Shown here: in pieces, positions 26,572 to 35,057 of the stretch | How positions within the stretch are numbered: position 1 is the stretch's first letter | How the letters are laid out: every line of letters starts with the position of its first letter | Origin: Antrihabitans stalagmiti | GTDB taxonomy: Bacteria > Actinomycetota > Actinomycetes > Mycobacteriales > Mycobacteriaceae | Direction: 5' to 3' | NCBI RefSeq assembly: GCF_016482825.1 | Contig: NZ_JAEMNV010000002.1 | Location: forward strand, 186,001-250,000 | DNA: 64,000 bases | Program-made: the position numbers and the translations under genes | Notes under the pieces: generated by a model | Told to the model about the DNA's origin: nothing | Database searches by the model: none | Seen by the model: only the letters and a program-made list of their open reading frames with translations

Positions 26572-29500
26572 CAGCCGGTCACCGCCCGACCGCCGTCTTG
26601 GGCGGGGCAACTCGTCGAGACCGGGCAATGTCGACAGCCGTCGTTGACGATCGCGAGAAATTCGGGTCCCTTGGTCGCCGCTGCAGCGTCATGAATGGTG
26701 TCGCGCCATTGGTCGAGTGCCTCCTGATCGAGTGCGGGCTGCAACCGTTGTGCCGCACCGTCCTTGTTGTGCGACTTAGCGACGAAAACCAGTCGCCCGC
26801 CACCGGGTTCTGCCGCTGGTTCGCCTTCGATGCCACCTTCGGCTGCGGCGACCTGATACGTCGCAAGCTGTGCGTGCCGTTGTGCTTCGTGCTTACTGAC
26901 CGGCACCTTTCCGGTCTTGACGTCGATGATGACCGGACGTCCGTCGGGATCGTGTTCGAGTCGGTCGATCCGGCCCCTTAGGCGGACCGCTGGATCGTCG
27001 TCATCGCGCGGCGGCAGCACACAATCGACCCCGACCTCCACGGCAGCCTCGGTGAGTTCGAGCCGTGAATTAGCCAACCAGGCGGAGAAGTTTTCCAACA
27101 TCTGCGAGGTTCGGCGCAGTTCCTGCCGCGAGTACCAGTCCGATCCGAGATCCAGCGACTGCCATGCCTTTTCGAGGGCGCGCTGCACGTCTTCGGGCGG
27201 AATTTTGCCTGCGACGGCCTGCACGAGTGTGTGTACCAGCGTGCCTGCGATCGCGCGTGTGTTCTCGCCGTCGGTGCCGCCGTGCCGTTCGAGCGCCCAC
27301 CGCAACGGGCAGGCGCGCAGTAGTTCGACCGTCGAGGGCGACAGCGAAACAGGTCCGTCGTCGAGCGACCACAAGGCTTGATCCGTTGTCGGTTCGGCGA
27401 CGCCGTACCAGTGTTGGGGGTCCGCGAATTTCACGCCGGCCTCGGCGAGTCTGGCGAGCTGTGTTGCTGCCCGTGCGTGCTTGTCGGGGTCGTGCGCGGC
27501 GACGTCGGGATCGCATACGACGCTGCGCAATTCGGCGACGAGGGCGGGTAGTGCGAGGAGCCTGCCCGAGGACTCTTCGGCGCGTGATCCGTCGTCTGCC
27601 GATGCGGTGCTGCCGAATCCGCTGTCGGCGAGTTCGTCGACGAACCGGGAGGGCGTCAGATCTCGGTCACCGGAGGCGGATTCGACCGCAGTCACGAGCA
27701 ATGTCAGGCGCGCACGGCTGCAGGCGACAAGCAGCAGGCGACGTTCTTCGGCCAGTAGCGGTGCCGTGCGGGATAGGTGTTTGCCCGCAGCCCCGATCCC
27801 GGCGCTTCCGATACCGGATGTCAGCTCGACCAATGCGTCGGTTCCGAGCAAACTTCCACGCGCCCGCAGACTCGGCCACAGCCCCTCCTGGACTCCTGCG
27901 ACAGCAACCACATCCCATTCGCGGCCCGCTGCCGAGTGCGCGCTGACGATCGTCACGGCCTCGGGAACCACCCCCGACCGAGTTCGACTGTCGACCGGAA
28001 TTTGCTGCTGCACAACATATTCGACAAAGCCGGCCAGCGTAGCGCGAGGCAATCTGTCGACGTAGTTCGCCGCGGCATCGAAGAGCGCAACCACCGCATC
28101 GAGGTCGCGGTCCGCCTGAGCACCGACAGCGCCGCCGCGAGACGATGCGGTCGTCCATTTACGTTCGAGACCACTTGCCTGCCACGCCGCCCATGCGACC
28201 TCTTCGACACTGCGGCTGTTGGCGGCAACGCTGCGAGCGCGAGCCAATATCTTCAGTACCCGCCGCAACGGCGCTGCTTCGACATCGGTGAGTTGATCGA
28301 GCAGCCACAGATGTTCGGTCGCTCCCGTCATCAGGACCCGCAGCAACTCGGTCGATTCGCGGTCGCCGTCGCGTTCGAGTTCGGCGCGGCGCAGACCTCT
28401 GCGCAATCGTCGCAAGCTGACGGGGTCGGCGCCACCGACCGGACTCGATACCAGCGCCGCTGCGTCGTCGCCGGTGAAGTCGTTCGAGGTCAGCGCACGC
28501 AGCGCGAGCAGCAGCCACGCGGCGCCACGTTGGCGCGCCAAGGGCAATTCCGACGCGGCGGTCGTAACCGGAACCCCGGCCGCCGACAGAGCGCGACGCA
28601 GCGGGGCGACCGACAGCGGCACCGACCGAACGATGATCGCCATCTTGGACCACGGGACACCGTCGCCGAGATGCGCTCGACGAAACGTGTCGGCGATAAG
28701 CGTGGCCTCTTTCGCGACTGTGCCCAGGATTCGCACGGACGCTGCGCCGACCGGTCTGTCGGGAGCCGCTCCAGCGCCTCGATGCGGCGGCAGACCTGGC
28801 AGCCTTCCGGCAATGGCCGACACCAACTCGGCGATCGGGGCCGAGCTGCGGTGGTTGATACCGAGCACGATCTGCCGGTCGGACGATTTGTCGACGAGGT
28901 CGACCAGAAATGTGGAGTCCGCTCCGCGAAATGCAAAGATCGCCTGGTCGGGATCACCTGCGACCGCACTCACCTCGGTCGCCGTGCCGATCAGCCGAAC
29001 CAGCTGCGCTGCTTGGGGATCGAGATGATGCGCGTCGTCGACCAGCAGGTACCTGATCCGGGAGCGCTCCTTGGCAAGCAATTCCGGGTCGGAGGCGAAC
29101 GCCGACAAGGCGGCACCGACCAACTCCGCCGCGTCGAGCGCCGGTGCGGTGGCCTCGGGAGCCTCGACCCCGACCGACCACCGGAGCAGGGTCGCCTGTT
29201 CGTACCGGGCGGCGAACTTGCCGGCGGCCACCCATTCCGGACGAGAATGCTTGCGGCCGAGTCGAACCAGATCTTCGGGACCGAGCCCACGTTCGGCCGC
29301 CCGCAGCATCAGGTCACGCAACTCCGCGGCGAAACCGGCCATGGCAAGCGCCGGACGCAACCGCTCCGGCCACGACTGCGCGTCGTGACCGTAGCCCGAC
29401 GCGAGATCTTCCAGATCGCCCTGGAGCATTTCCCGAAGCACGGCGTCCTGTTCGGCGCTGGTCATCAACCGCGGCGGTTGGTTGCCATGTGCTGCGGCTT

Positions 29501-29888
29501 GCAGCCGTAGCACCGCGAATGCGTACGAGTGCACCGTTCGCACCAGCGGCTCCCGCGTCGCGCTCGGCCGCAGTTGCTCGGAGTGCCCGAGCAAACCGTT
29601 CGTGATCGCCGACCGAACCTCCGTCGCAGCGCGACGAGACTGCGTCAATACAAGGATCGACTCGGGATCGACACCCGCAGAGATCTGCCGGACAGCGATG
29701 TCGGTGAGCAGCGCCGTCTTACCGGTGCCCGGTCCACCGAGTACCTGCCACGGATTCCAGCCTCGATCTGCGGTGTTCGCAGTGAGCAACCGTTGTTCGT
29801 CGAACTCCCAGGTGCGATCGGGCACCTGGGAGGGCGCGCGACGGGTGAGCCGGACGGTCTGTCTGCTCGCTCGCGCTGTCTGTGCCAT
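26571..29888 (-). CDS. adnA: AdnA helicase-nuclease subunit (Rv3202c homologue)
   Basis: An 1105-residue partner of AdnB. Walker A is LGGPGTGKT near residues 50-58. Motif II reads LLVDDAHHLD, a divergent DEAD/DExx box. The C-terminal nuclease has LVHTLVQ, RGRIDRLEHD and IIDVKTG as catalytic segments, QLATYQ as the closing motif, and an iron-sulfur set of four Cys: one in LLRACPLRW and three in GCRHCPVSTSC. The gene is the first of the operon and diverges from the lipV-like gene with 64 bp between starts. In M. tuberculosis AdnAB both nucleases cut, one per strand. Confidence 0.94.
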   Translation of the reverse strand: MAQTARASRQTVRLTRRAPSQVPDRTWEFDEQRLLTANTADRGWNPWQVLGGPGTGKTALLTDIAVRQISAGVDPESILVLTQSRRAATEVRSAITNGLLGHSEQLRPSATREPLVRTVHSYAFAVLRLQAAAHGNQPPRLMTSAEQDAVLREMLQGDLEDLASGYGHDAQSWPERLRPALAMAGFAAELRDLMLRAAERGLGPEDLVRLGRKHSRPEWVAAGKFAARYEQATLLRWSVGVEAPEATAPALDAAELVGAALSAFASDPELLAKERSRIRYLLVDDAHHLDPQAAQLVRLIGTATEVSAVAGDPDQAIFAFRGADSTFLVDLVDKSSDRQIVLGINHRSSAPIAELVSAIAGRLPGLPPHRGAGAAPDRPVGAASVRILGTVAKEATLIADTFRRAHLGDGVPWSKMAIIVRSVPLSVAPLRRALSAAGVPVTTAASELPLARQRGAAWLLLALRALTSNDFTGDDAAALVSSPVGGADPVSLRRLRRGLRRAELERDGDRESTELLRVLMTGATEHLWLLDQLTDVEAAPLRRVLKILARARSVAANSRSVEEVAWAAWQASGLERKWTTASSRGGAVGAQADRDLDAVVALFDAAANYVDRLPRATLAGFVEYVVQQQIPVDSRTRSGVVPEAVTIVSAHSAAGREWDVVAVAGVQEGLWPSLRARGSLLGTDALVELTSGIGSAGIGAAGKHLSRTAPLLAEERRLLLVACSRARLTLLVTAVESASGDRDLTPSRFVDELADSGFGSTASADDGSRAEESSGRLLALPALVAELRSVVCDPDVAAHDPDKHARAATQLARLAEAGVKFADPQHWYGVAEPTTDQALWSLDDGPVSLSPSTVELLRACPLRWALERHGGTDGENTRAIAGTLVHTLVQAVAGKIPPEDVQRALEKAWQSLDLGSDWYSRQELRRTSQMLENFSAWLANSRLELTEAAVEVGVDCVLPPRDDDDPAVRLRGRIDRLEHDPDGRPVIIDVKTGKVPVSKHEAQRHAQLATYQVAAAEGGIEGEPAAEPGGGRLVFVAKSHNKDGAAQRLQPALDQEALDQWRDTIHDAAAATKGPEFLAIVNDGCRHCPVSTSCPAQDGGRAVTG

Positions 29889-29952
29889 GTGACGATTTCA
29901 GCACGGGGGTCCGACACGAGCGCGTCGGGCGGTGGTGCGGCAAACTGGTCCG

Positions 29953-30732
29953 GTGCCGCAATCGCATGTCTACAACTGGGGACCCGACGACGGTCCCGTC
30001 GTACTCGCACTGCACGGTCTCACCGGTCACGGAAAACGATGGGCGAACTTCGCGACCGAGCACCTGCCCGAGGCACAGGTCATCGCACCCGATCTCCGTG
30101 GGCACGGCCGCTCGCCGTGGCAACCACCGTGGACCTTCGAGCACCTGGTCGACGATGCTGCCGCGCTGCTCGATGCCGCAGGTCCCGCGATCGTCGTCGG
30201 TCACTCGTTCGGCGGCGCCGTCGCGACGCACCTTGCCGCGCGCCGTCCGGAGTTGGTCACTGGGCTCGTTCTACTCGACCCGGCGATTGGGCTCGACCCC
30301 GACCTCGCGCTGGCGAACGCCGGTGCCGCGGCCGCATATCCCGACTACACCGACGCCGCAGAAGCGCGGTCGGAGAAGCTTCACGAGGCCTGGGGCGAGC
30401 TCGATCCAGCGCTGCTGGACGCGGAACTGGCCGAACACCTGGTGCCTGCCGGAGACGGCAGAGTCGAGTGGCGGCTGTGCACGCCGGCCATGGTCACCTA
30501 CTGGAGCGAACTGACACGCGACTTCGTGCTGCCCCCTTCCGGATTGCCGACCGTTCTCGTCCAAGCGATGCGGGTGCAACCGCCCTATGTGACGGCAGCT
30601 TTCCGATCGGCTCTCGTCGACAGACTCGGCGCGGCGCTGACAGTCCACGAATTCGACTGCGATCACATGGTTCCGCTCGCGAGAGGCGCCGACGTCGCCG
30701 ATATCGTTCGCACGCTGCTTCGAACGGAATGA
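29953..30732 (+). CDS. Alpha/beta hydrolase (LipV-like, Rv3203 homologue)
   Basis: A 259-residue alpha/beta hydrolase. The nucleophile elbow is GHSFGG (about residues 79-84), preceded by LALHGLTGHG (oxyanion region) and DLRGHGRS. Catalytic Asp is expected near LVQAMRVQ and His in FDCDHMVPLA at the C-terminus. No signal peptide or membrane helix is present. GTG 29953 is my start; GTG 29932 in the same frame is possible, and neither has a clear ribosome site. Its TGA overlaps the ATG of the alkyltransferase-like gene (ATGA), so the two are coupled, as in mycobacteria (lipV-Rv3204). Confidence 0.9.
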   Translation: MPQSHVYNWGPDDGPVVLALHGLTGHGKRWANFATEHLPEAQVIAPDLRGHGRSPWQPPWTFEHLVDDAAALLDAAGPAIVVGHSFGGAVATHLAARRPELVTGLVLLDPAIGLDPDLALANAGAAAAYPDYTDAAEARSEKLHEAWGELDPALLDAELAEHLVPAGDGRVEWRLCTPAMVTYWSELTRDFVLPPSGLPTVLVQAMRVQPPYVTAAFRSALVDRLGAALTVHEFDCDHMVPLARGADVADIVRTLLRTE

Positions 30733-31034
30733 GCGTGGCGACAACCGACGCACAGATCGAACGGGTGCGGGAGCTCGTCGCCTCCGTTCCCGCAGGCAGC
30801 GTCGTGACCTACGGCGACCTCGCCGCCGCAGCCGGTCTGTCGAGCGCCCGCACCGTCGGCTGGATCATGCGGACCGACTCGGCCGATCTGCCGTGGCACC
30901 GCGTGATCGGCGCCAGCGGACGGCCTGCGCCACATCTGACGAACAGTCAGCTCGCCAAGCTCGACGCCGAAGGGGTTCCGATCAACGACGGGCGAGTCGA
31001 CGTCCGCCGTGCCAGATTCGCTCTGCCGGAATAG
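30729..31034 (+). CDS. Alkyltransferase-like protein (ATL), MGMT family
   Basis: A 101-residue protein with the DNA-binding domain of O6-alkylguanine-DNA alkyltransferase. The active-site PCHR motif reads PWHRVIGASG, so the acceptor Cys is replaced by Trp: it cannot accept an alkyl group and instead should flag alkylated guanine for nucleotide excision repair, as ATL proteins do. The helix-turn-helix includes TYGDLAAAAGLSSARTVGWIM, where Arg (SSAR) is the finger residue. Start ATG 30729 overlaps the upstream hydrolase stop. Homologous to Rv3204. Confidence 0.92.
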   Translation: MSVATTDAQIERVRELVASVPAGSVVTYGDLAAAAGLSSARTVGWIMRTDSADLPWHRVIGASGRPAPHLTNSQLAKLDAEGVPINDGRVDVRRARFALPE

Positions 31035-31037
31035 TTT

Positions 31038-31583
31038 TCACGCCCAGCCTGCGACGTCGTCGGAGTCGATGCCTGCCCGCTTGTAGGTCGTGTTGGCGCC
31101 GTCGAGGGATTCACGGATGATGTCGGCATGACCGCTGTGGTGGGCGATCTCCCGGAAGATGTGCAACACGATCCGGCGTACGGTCCACCATTCCCGTTCG
31201 GGACTCCACGGAGCGGTCGGCAGGGGGACCAGGTCGTCGAGGTTCGGTACCGAACCGATGATCGCCTCGGTCCGGGCGACTATTGCCTCCCACTCGGAAA
31301 GCAGCCCTTCGACGGTGACGTCGGCCCCCATCGAATACTCGTCACCGATCGCGGCCAGATCGATCTCGGCGGTTTCGTCGCGCTCGACAATCACACGCAC
31401 CCAGTGCTTTTCGCAGTTCAACACGTGTCGAAGCAGACCGCCGAGGGTGAGTTCGCTTGCGGTCGTGCGCCGGCGCGCATTGTCGTCGCTGATCCCGCTC
31501 ACCGCGATGCGGAACAGGTTGCGCTGGTCGGCGAGCATCGCCAGCAGGTCGGTGCGTTCGGTCGTGAGCGTCATGTTCGTCAT
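31038..31583 (-). CDS. DinB/DUF664 family protein
   Basis: A 181-residue protein of the DinB four-helix metalloenzyme superfamily (DUF664), which includes thiol transferases acting with mycothiol or bacillithiol. The likely metal ligands are His in GGLLRHVLNCEKHW and the pair in REIAHHSGHADIIRE. ATG 31583 is chosen because the conserved fold starts there; ATG 31574 is also possible. It converges with the ATL gene (3 bp apart) and lies downstream of the HxlR regulator on the same strand, with which it probably forms a unit. Confidence 0.85.
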   Translation of the reverse strand: MTNMTLTTERTDLLAMLADQRNLFRIAVSGISDDNARRRTTASELTLGGLLRHVLNCEKHWVRVIVERDETAEIDLAAIGDEYSMGADVTVEGLLSEWEAIVARTEAIIGSVPNLDDLVPLPTAPWSPEREWWTVRRIVLHIFREIAHHSGHADIIRESLDGANTTYKRAGIDSDDVAGWA

Positions 31584-31639
31584 AGGAAAAACACTACGAG
31601 CAATTGCGGACAGTTCTGTTCCTAAATCAAGCTCTGATT

Positions 31640-32113
31640 TCAATCCGACCGAGCGGGCCGAGCACCCGGACCGATCGAGGCGACCGTGTCGTAGGCGGTC
31701 AGCGCGCGGGTGGACCCGACCGGCGTGACGACCGCCTCGACGGCCGATCCTGTCGCCCGTTCGGTCACGATCAGGGCAGGTCCATCGTCGTCGGCGCAGT
31801 ACCGATCGCCCCACTGCAACAACGAGATCAGCACGGGAAACAGGTCGAGGCCCTTCTCGGTGAGTCGGTACTGCTTGCGCGCGCGCATGCCTGCGACCTG
31901 GTAGGGCTCGGTGCGCAGCACTCCGACCGCGACGAGTGTGCGTAGCCTGTCCGCGAGAATCGGCTCGGATACCCCGATGTGTCGGCGCATGTCGTCGAAG
32001 CGTCTGACGCCGTTGAAGGCTTCACGCAGAACGAGCAGCGTCCATTTCTCTCCGATGACGTCGAGTGTTCGCTGCACGGAACAGTTCGCGGTACTCGTTT
32101 CCAACCACTCCAT
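31640..32113 (-). CDS. HxlR-family transcriptional regulator
   Basis: A 157-residue winged-helix regulator. The opening NCSVQRTLDVIGEKWTLLVL is typical of HxlR/DUF24 proteins, with Cys11 in the position used as a redox sensor in several members. The recognition part is GVSEPILADRLRTLVAVGVL and the wing is ARKQYRLTEKGLDLFPVL. It diverges from the thioesterase gene and precedes the DinB gene. Redox or electrophile sensing is a reasonable guess given Cys11 and the thiol-linked DinB neighbour. Confidence 0.9.
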   Translation of the reverse strand: MEWLETSTANCSVQRTLDVIGEKWTLLVLREAFNGVRRFDDMRRHIGVSEPILADRLRTLVAVGVLRTEPYQVAGMRARKQYRLTEKGLDLFPVLISLLQWGDRYCADDDGPALIVTERATGSAVEAVVTPVGSTRALTAYDTVASIGPGARPARSD

Positions 32114-32158
32114 AGGTCCATCCTAGCTACCTTCTGAAACAACAGTTAGCATCGGCGT

Positions 32159-32563
32159 ATGGAAACTATGGATCCGACCGAATTCAGTACCTTCGTCAAG
32201 GCATCGGGCCTCGACATCACCGAAGCGACAGGAACGCGTGTTGTGGGGCACATCGACCTCGACACCAACCATCACACTCCGTGGGGCGTTGTGCACGGCG
32301 GCGTGTATACAACTGCGGTGGAGACGGCTGCGAGCCTCGGAGCGAGTCTCGCCGTCGCCGAGCGCAAACACTTCGCGGTGGGCGTGCACAATGCAACCGA
32401 CTTCATTCGCGCCACAAAATCCGGCCGCGTCGACGTCGTCGCCGAGCCGCTCCAGCAGGGTAGGACGCAACAGTTGTGGCTGGTCACAGTCACCGAGACG
32501 AGCACAGGCAAGGCCATCGCCCGAGGTCAGGTCCGGCTGCAGAACCTGCCACTACCCCAGTGA
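32159..32563 (+). CDS. PaaI-family hotdog thioesterase
   Basis: A 134-residue single-domain hotdog thioesterase of the PaaI/YdiI group, hydrolysing acyl- or aroyl-CoA. The active-site segment reads NHHTPWGVVHGGVYTTAVET, where HGG and the following acidic residue are the catalytic region, and FAVGVHNATDFIRAT is the usual second strand. ATG 32159 or ATG 32168 may be used. It is divergent from the HxlR gene, which may control it. Confidence 0.9.
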   Translation: METMDPTEFSTFVKASGLDITEATGTRVVGHIDLDTNHHTPWGVVHGGVYTTAVETAASLGASLAVAERKHFAVGVHNATDFIRATKSGRVDVVAEPLQQGRTQQLWLVTVTETSTGKAIARGQVRLQNLPLPQ

Positions 32564-32594
32564 CCGCATGCGTACGTGTGACAGCATTGCGCAC

Positions 32595-34322
32595 ATGCAC
32601 GCCGACGCCGTCATCCTCGCGGGAGGTCGCGCGAGTCGAATGGGCGGTGTCGACAAACCGGCAATCGAGATCGGCGGCCGCACGATGCTCGATGCGGCAC
32701 TCGAGGCGGTCGCGGCCTGTGATCGCATAGTTGTCGTCGGACCACACCGCGCCGACATGGCCGCGAATATTATTCAGACGCAAGAGGTTCCACGTGGAGG
32801 TGGCCCGGTCGCCGCGATCGGCGCTGCCCTTCGTGTGCTCGACGAAGGCGCTGACCTGATCGTCGTCGTCGCTGCCGACATACCGTTCATCGGGGCCGAG
32901 GCAATTGCGGCTGTCGCCGAGGAGTGCCGGCGAACCGGGTCCGATGCGGTGTTCGCGGTCGACGAGTCGGGTCGCTCGCAGTATCTCGTCGGCGCCTGGC
33001 GTCGCGACTATCTCGACGAACGCCTGCGCTCGCTGGGATCTCTCGACAATCTCGCAATGAAGGCGCTCCTCCCTAGCCGCATGGGTACCATTGCGCTGCA
33101 GGGTATTTCGGATTGCGACACCGAGTCTGATATCGCGCAGGCACGGGCGTCTGTCACACCTGGCCCCGCCCTCGAGCTGACCGTTGCGCGGGCGCTGCTT
33201 CGTAACGAGTTGTCTGCCTTGCCATCTCGGCCAAGACAGTTACGCGACGCCATCGGAGCCACCCTCGCCGAACCGGTGCGAAGCGCAGTGGCGTTGCCGC
33301 GCTTCGACATCTCGGCGATGGACGGCTACGCCGTAGCCGGGCCTGGGCCTTGGCAACTGCGCGCCGAGGTCGGCTACGCGGGCGGGGAACGACCGGCGTT
33401 GCTACATCCCGGGGAGGCGGTCCGCATCGCGACCGGCGCCCACCTGCCCGATGGATCGACTGCCGTTCTCCGCGACGAATTCGCAGACGTGACCGGTGGC
33501 GAACTCACGCGTCGACCGCAAACCCCTGTCCGAGAAGACATTCGACGTGCCGGTGAAGACTGGCCGACGGGTCACGAACTGCTCCCCGCGGGCGCAGCGG
33601 TGACTCCGATGGTGGCATCCGCGGCAGCGAGCGGCGAGGTATTCGAGGCCCTCGTTCGTGGACCGGTGCGAGCGCACGTCGTCGTCACCGGAGACGAAAT
33701 TCGCAGCGAAGGTCCACTGCGACAAGGACAGACCCGCGACTCCGTCGGTCCGGTCGTATCGCATTTCCTGGCATGGTGTGGCATCGACGCTGCCGGCGCG
33801 ACACACCTCCGCGACACAGCGGACGGCTTCGACACCCTGTTCGCCTCGGCAATCGACTGCGACCTCATCGTCATCGTCGGCGCCACAGGCGGTGGTGCCG
33901 CCGATCAACTGCGGGCCGCGCTCGATCGAGCGGGGGCCAAAATACTCGTCGAGCGAGTCCGGTGTCGCCCTGGCGGATCGCAGCTGACCGCCGAATTGGT
34001 CGACGGCCGTACCGTTCTCGGCTTGCCAGGCAATCCGTTCGCCGCGATCTCGACATTGCTTGTCACCGCGCCCGCGATCGTCGATGGCTTGACCGCACGA
34101 ACAGCACGGCCACCGATCGTCGGCTCCCTCGCCAATGCATCCGCCTGCAGTGGCCCGGTCACCAGAATCGTCCCCGTCACCCGCACGCCGGACGGCACGT
34201 GGACAGCCGATGTTGCTACCAGGACAGCACATCTGGCCGGTCTCGTCGGTCGCGACGGCCTCGCGATAGTTCCACCGGCGGCAGCAGACGGCGATCTGAT
34301 CGAGCTGATCCTTTTCCCATGA
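32595..34322 (+). CDS. MobA-MoeA fusion, molybdenum cofactor biosynthesis
   Basis: A 575-residue two-domain protein. Residues 1-185 are a MobA-type nucleotidyltransferase with LAGGRASRMGGVDKP at the N-terminus and VVAADIPFI as the metal-binding aspartate strand. Residues about 190-575 are MoeA: FDISAMDGYAV, then the domain with ATGAHLPDGSTAVL and VVTGDEI, and LPGNPFAAI near the C-terminus. MoeA inserts molybdate into molybdopterin and MobA attaches GMP to make the guanine dinucleotide form, so the fusion joins consecutive steps. ATG 32595 is used since MobA homology starts there; ATG 32568 is in frame. No other cofactor gene is adjacent; the nitrite reductase downstream does not use molybdenum. 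Confidence 0.9.
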   Translation: MHADAVILAGGRASRMGGVDKPAIEIGGRTMLDAALEAVAACDRIVVVGPHRADMAANIIQTQEVPRGGGPVAAIGAALRVLDEGADLIVVVAADIPFIGAEAIAAVAEECRRTGSDAVFAVDESGRSQYLVGAWRRDYLDERLRSLGSLDNLAMKALLPSRMGTIALQGISDCDTESDIAQARASVTPGPALELTVARALLRNELSALPSRPRQLRDAIGATLAEPVRSAVALPRFDISAMDGYAVAGPGPWQLRAEVGYAGGERPALLHPGEAVRIATGAHLPDGSTAVLRDEFADVTGGELTRRPQTPVREDIRRAGEDWPTGHELLPAGAAVTPMVASAAASGEVFEALVRGPVRAHVVVTGDEIRSEGPLRQGQTRDSVGPVVSHFLAWCGIDAAGATHLRDTADGFDTLFASAIDCDLIVIVGATGGGAADQLRAALDRAGAKILVERVRCRPGGSQLTAELVDGRTVLGLPGNPFAAISTLLVTAPAIVDGLTARTARPPIVGSLANASACSGPVTRIVPVTRTPDGTWTADVATRTAHLAGLVGRDGLAIVPPAAADGDLIELILFP

Positions 34323-34326
34323 CAAC

Positions 34327-34366
34327 GCGAAAGGCCCCTGGTGATCGACAACCAAGGGCCTTTCGC
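34327..34366. terminator. Bidirectional terminator
   Basis: Arms GCGAAAGGCCC and GGGCCTTTCGC with an inner TGGT/ACCA pairing and an 8-base loop. It lies between the convergent MobA-MoeA and DUF4870 genes. Confidence 0.9.
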
Positions 34367-34379
34367 TACTGCGAGATGT

Positions 34380-34898
34380 CTACTTCACAAAACTCACGTT
34401 GACCGGGTACTTGTACGGCTCACCCCTGTTGGCGGCGATCGATCCCATGATTCCGAAGACGATCGCTGCGATCCACGCGGCAAAGAACGTCAGGAAGCCG
34501 ATGAGGATGATCATCAGGATGAAGGACACGAAGTACACGATCATCAGCAAGATCTGGAAGTTCAGTGCCTGCACCGAATGTCCACGTACGAACGGGTCAC
34601 GGTCCTTGTACATCAAGAAGATGACCAACGGCGGAATGAAGCCGAAGAAGATGCCGCCGAGGTGGGCGAAGAGCGCCCACATCTTCGCGTCGCTCGCGGA
34701 CACGGGAGCCTGGTAACCGGCGGGACCCGGCTGACCGTACTGCGGAGCCTGACCGTACTGAGGAGCCTGGCCGTACTGGGGTGCCTGGCCGTACTGGGGT
34801 GCCTGGCCGTACTGCGGCGGTGGCGCCTGGCCGTACTGCGGGGGCGCCTGGTACGGCTGGCCGCCTTGCTTGGAAAGGTCTAGCGGATCGTCGGTCAT
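34380..34898 (-). CDS. DUF4870 domain membrane protein with QYGQAP repeats
   Basis: A 172-residue protein with two parts. Residues about 10-63 are a low-complexity tail rich in Gln, Tyr, Gly, Ala and Pro, built of QYGQAP units. Residues about 68-170 are a DUF4870 domain: WALFAHLGGIFFGFIPPLVIFL, YKDRDPFVRGHSVQALNFQI, then two more hydrophobic helices. The function of DUF4870 is unknown. The tail precedes the first helix and may lie in the cytosol; Tyr/Gln-rich repeats of this kind favour self-association. Confidence 0.9.
   Translation of the reverse strand: MTDDPLDLSKQGGQPYQAPPQYGQAPPPQYGQAPQYGQAPQYGQAPQYGQAPQYGQPGPAGYQAPVSASDAKMWALFAHLGGIFFGFIPPLVIFLMYKDRDPFVRGHSVQALNFQILLMIVYFVSFILMIILIGFLTFFAAWIAAIVFGIMGSIAANRGEPYKYPVNVSFVK
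34731..34851 (-). repeat. Tandem coding repeat (QYGQAP units)
   Basis: Six imperfect 15-18 bp units within the DUF4870 gene encode QYGQ followed by AP or PG. The central units are nearly identical at the base level (TACGGCCAGG core), so copy number may vary by slippage. Confidence 0.85.
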
Positions 34899-35057
34899 CG
34901 CCCTGCCTCGGTTCTAGTTTCACGCACTCTTGTTGAGTGCCCGTGACGAGCATAAGAGGCAGACGCCGTTCATGGGAGTGCGAAATTCCCACCATAGGTG
35001 TGAATTTTCGAAACCTCACCGGTAAAGACAACGGTGAGCGGGGAGTTCCGGTTCACT

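Noticed and set aside
31608-31637. Small inverted repeats between HxlR and DinB genes
   Set aside because: Symmetry is interrupted and arms are six to seven bases, so I could not tell an operator from chance.
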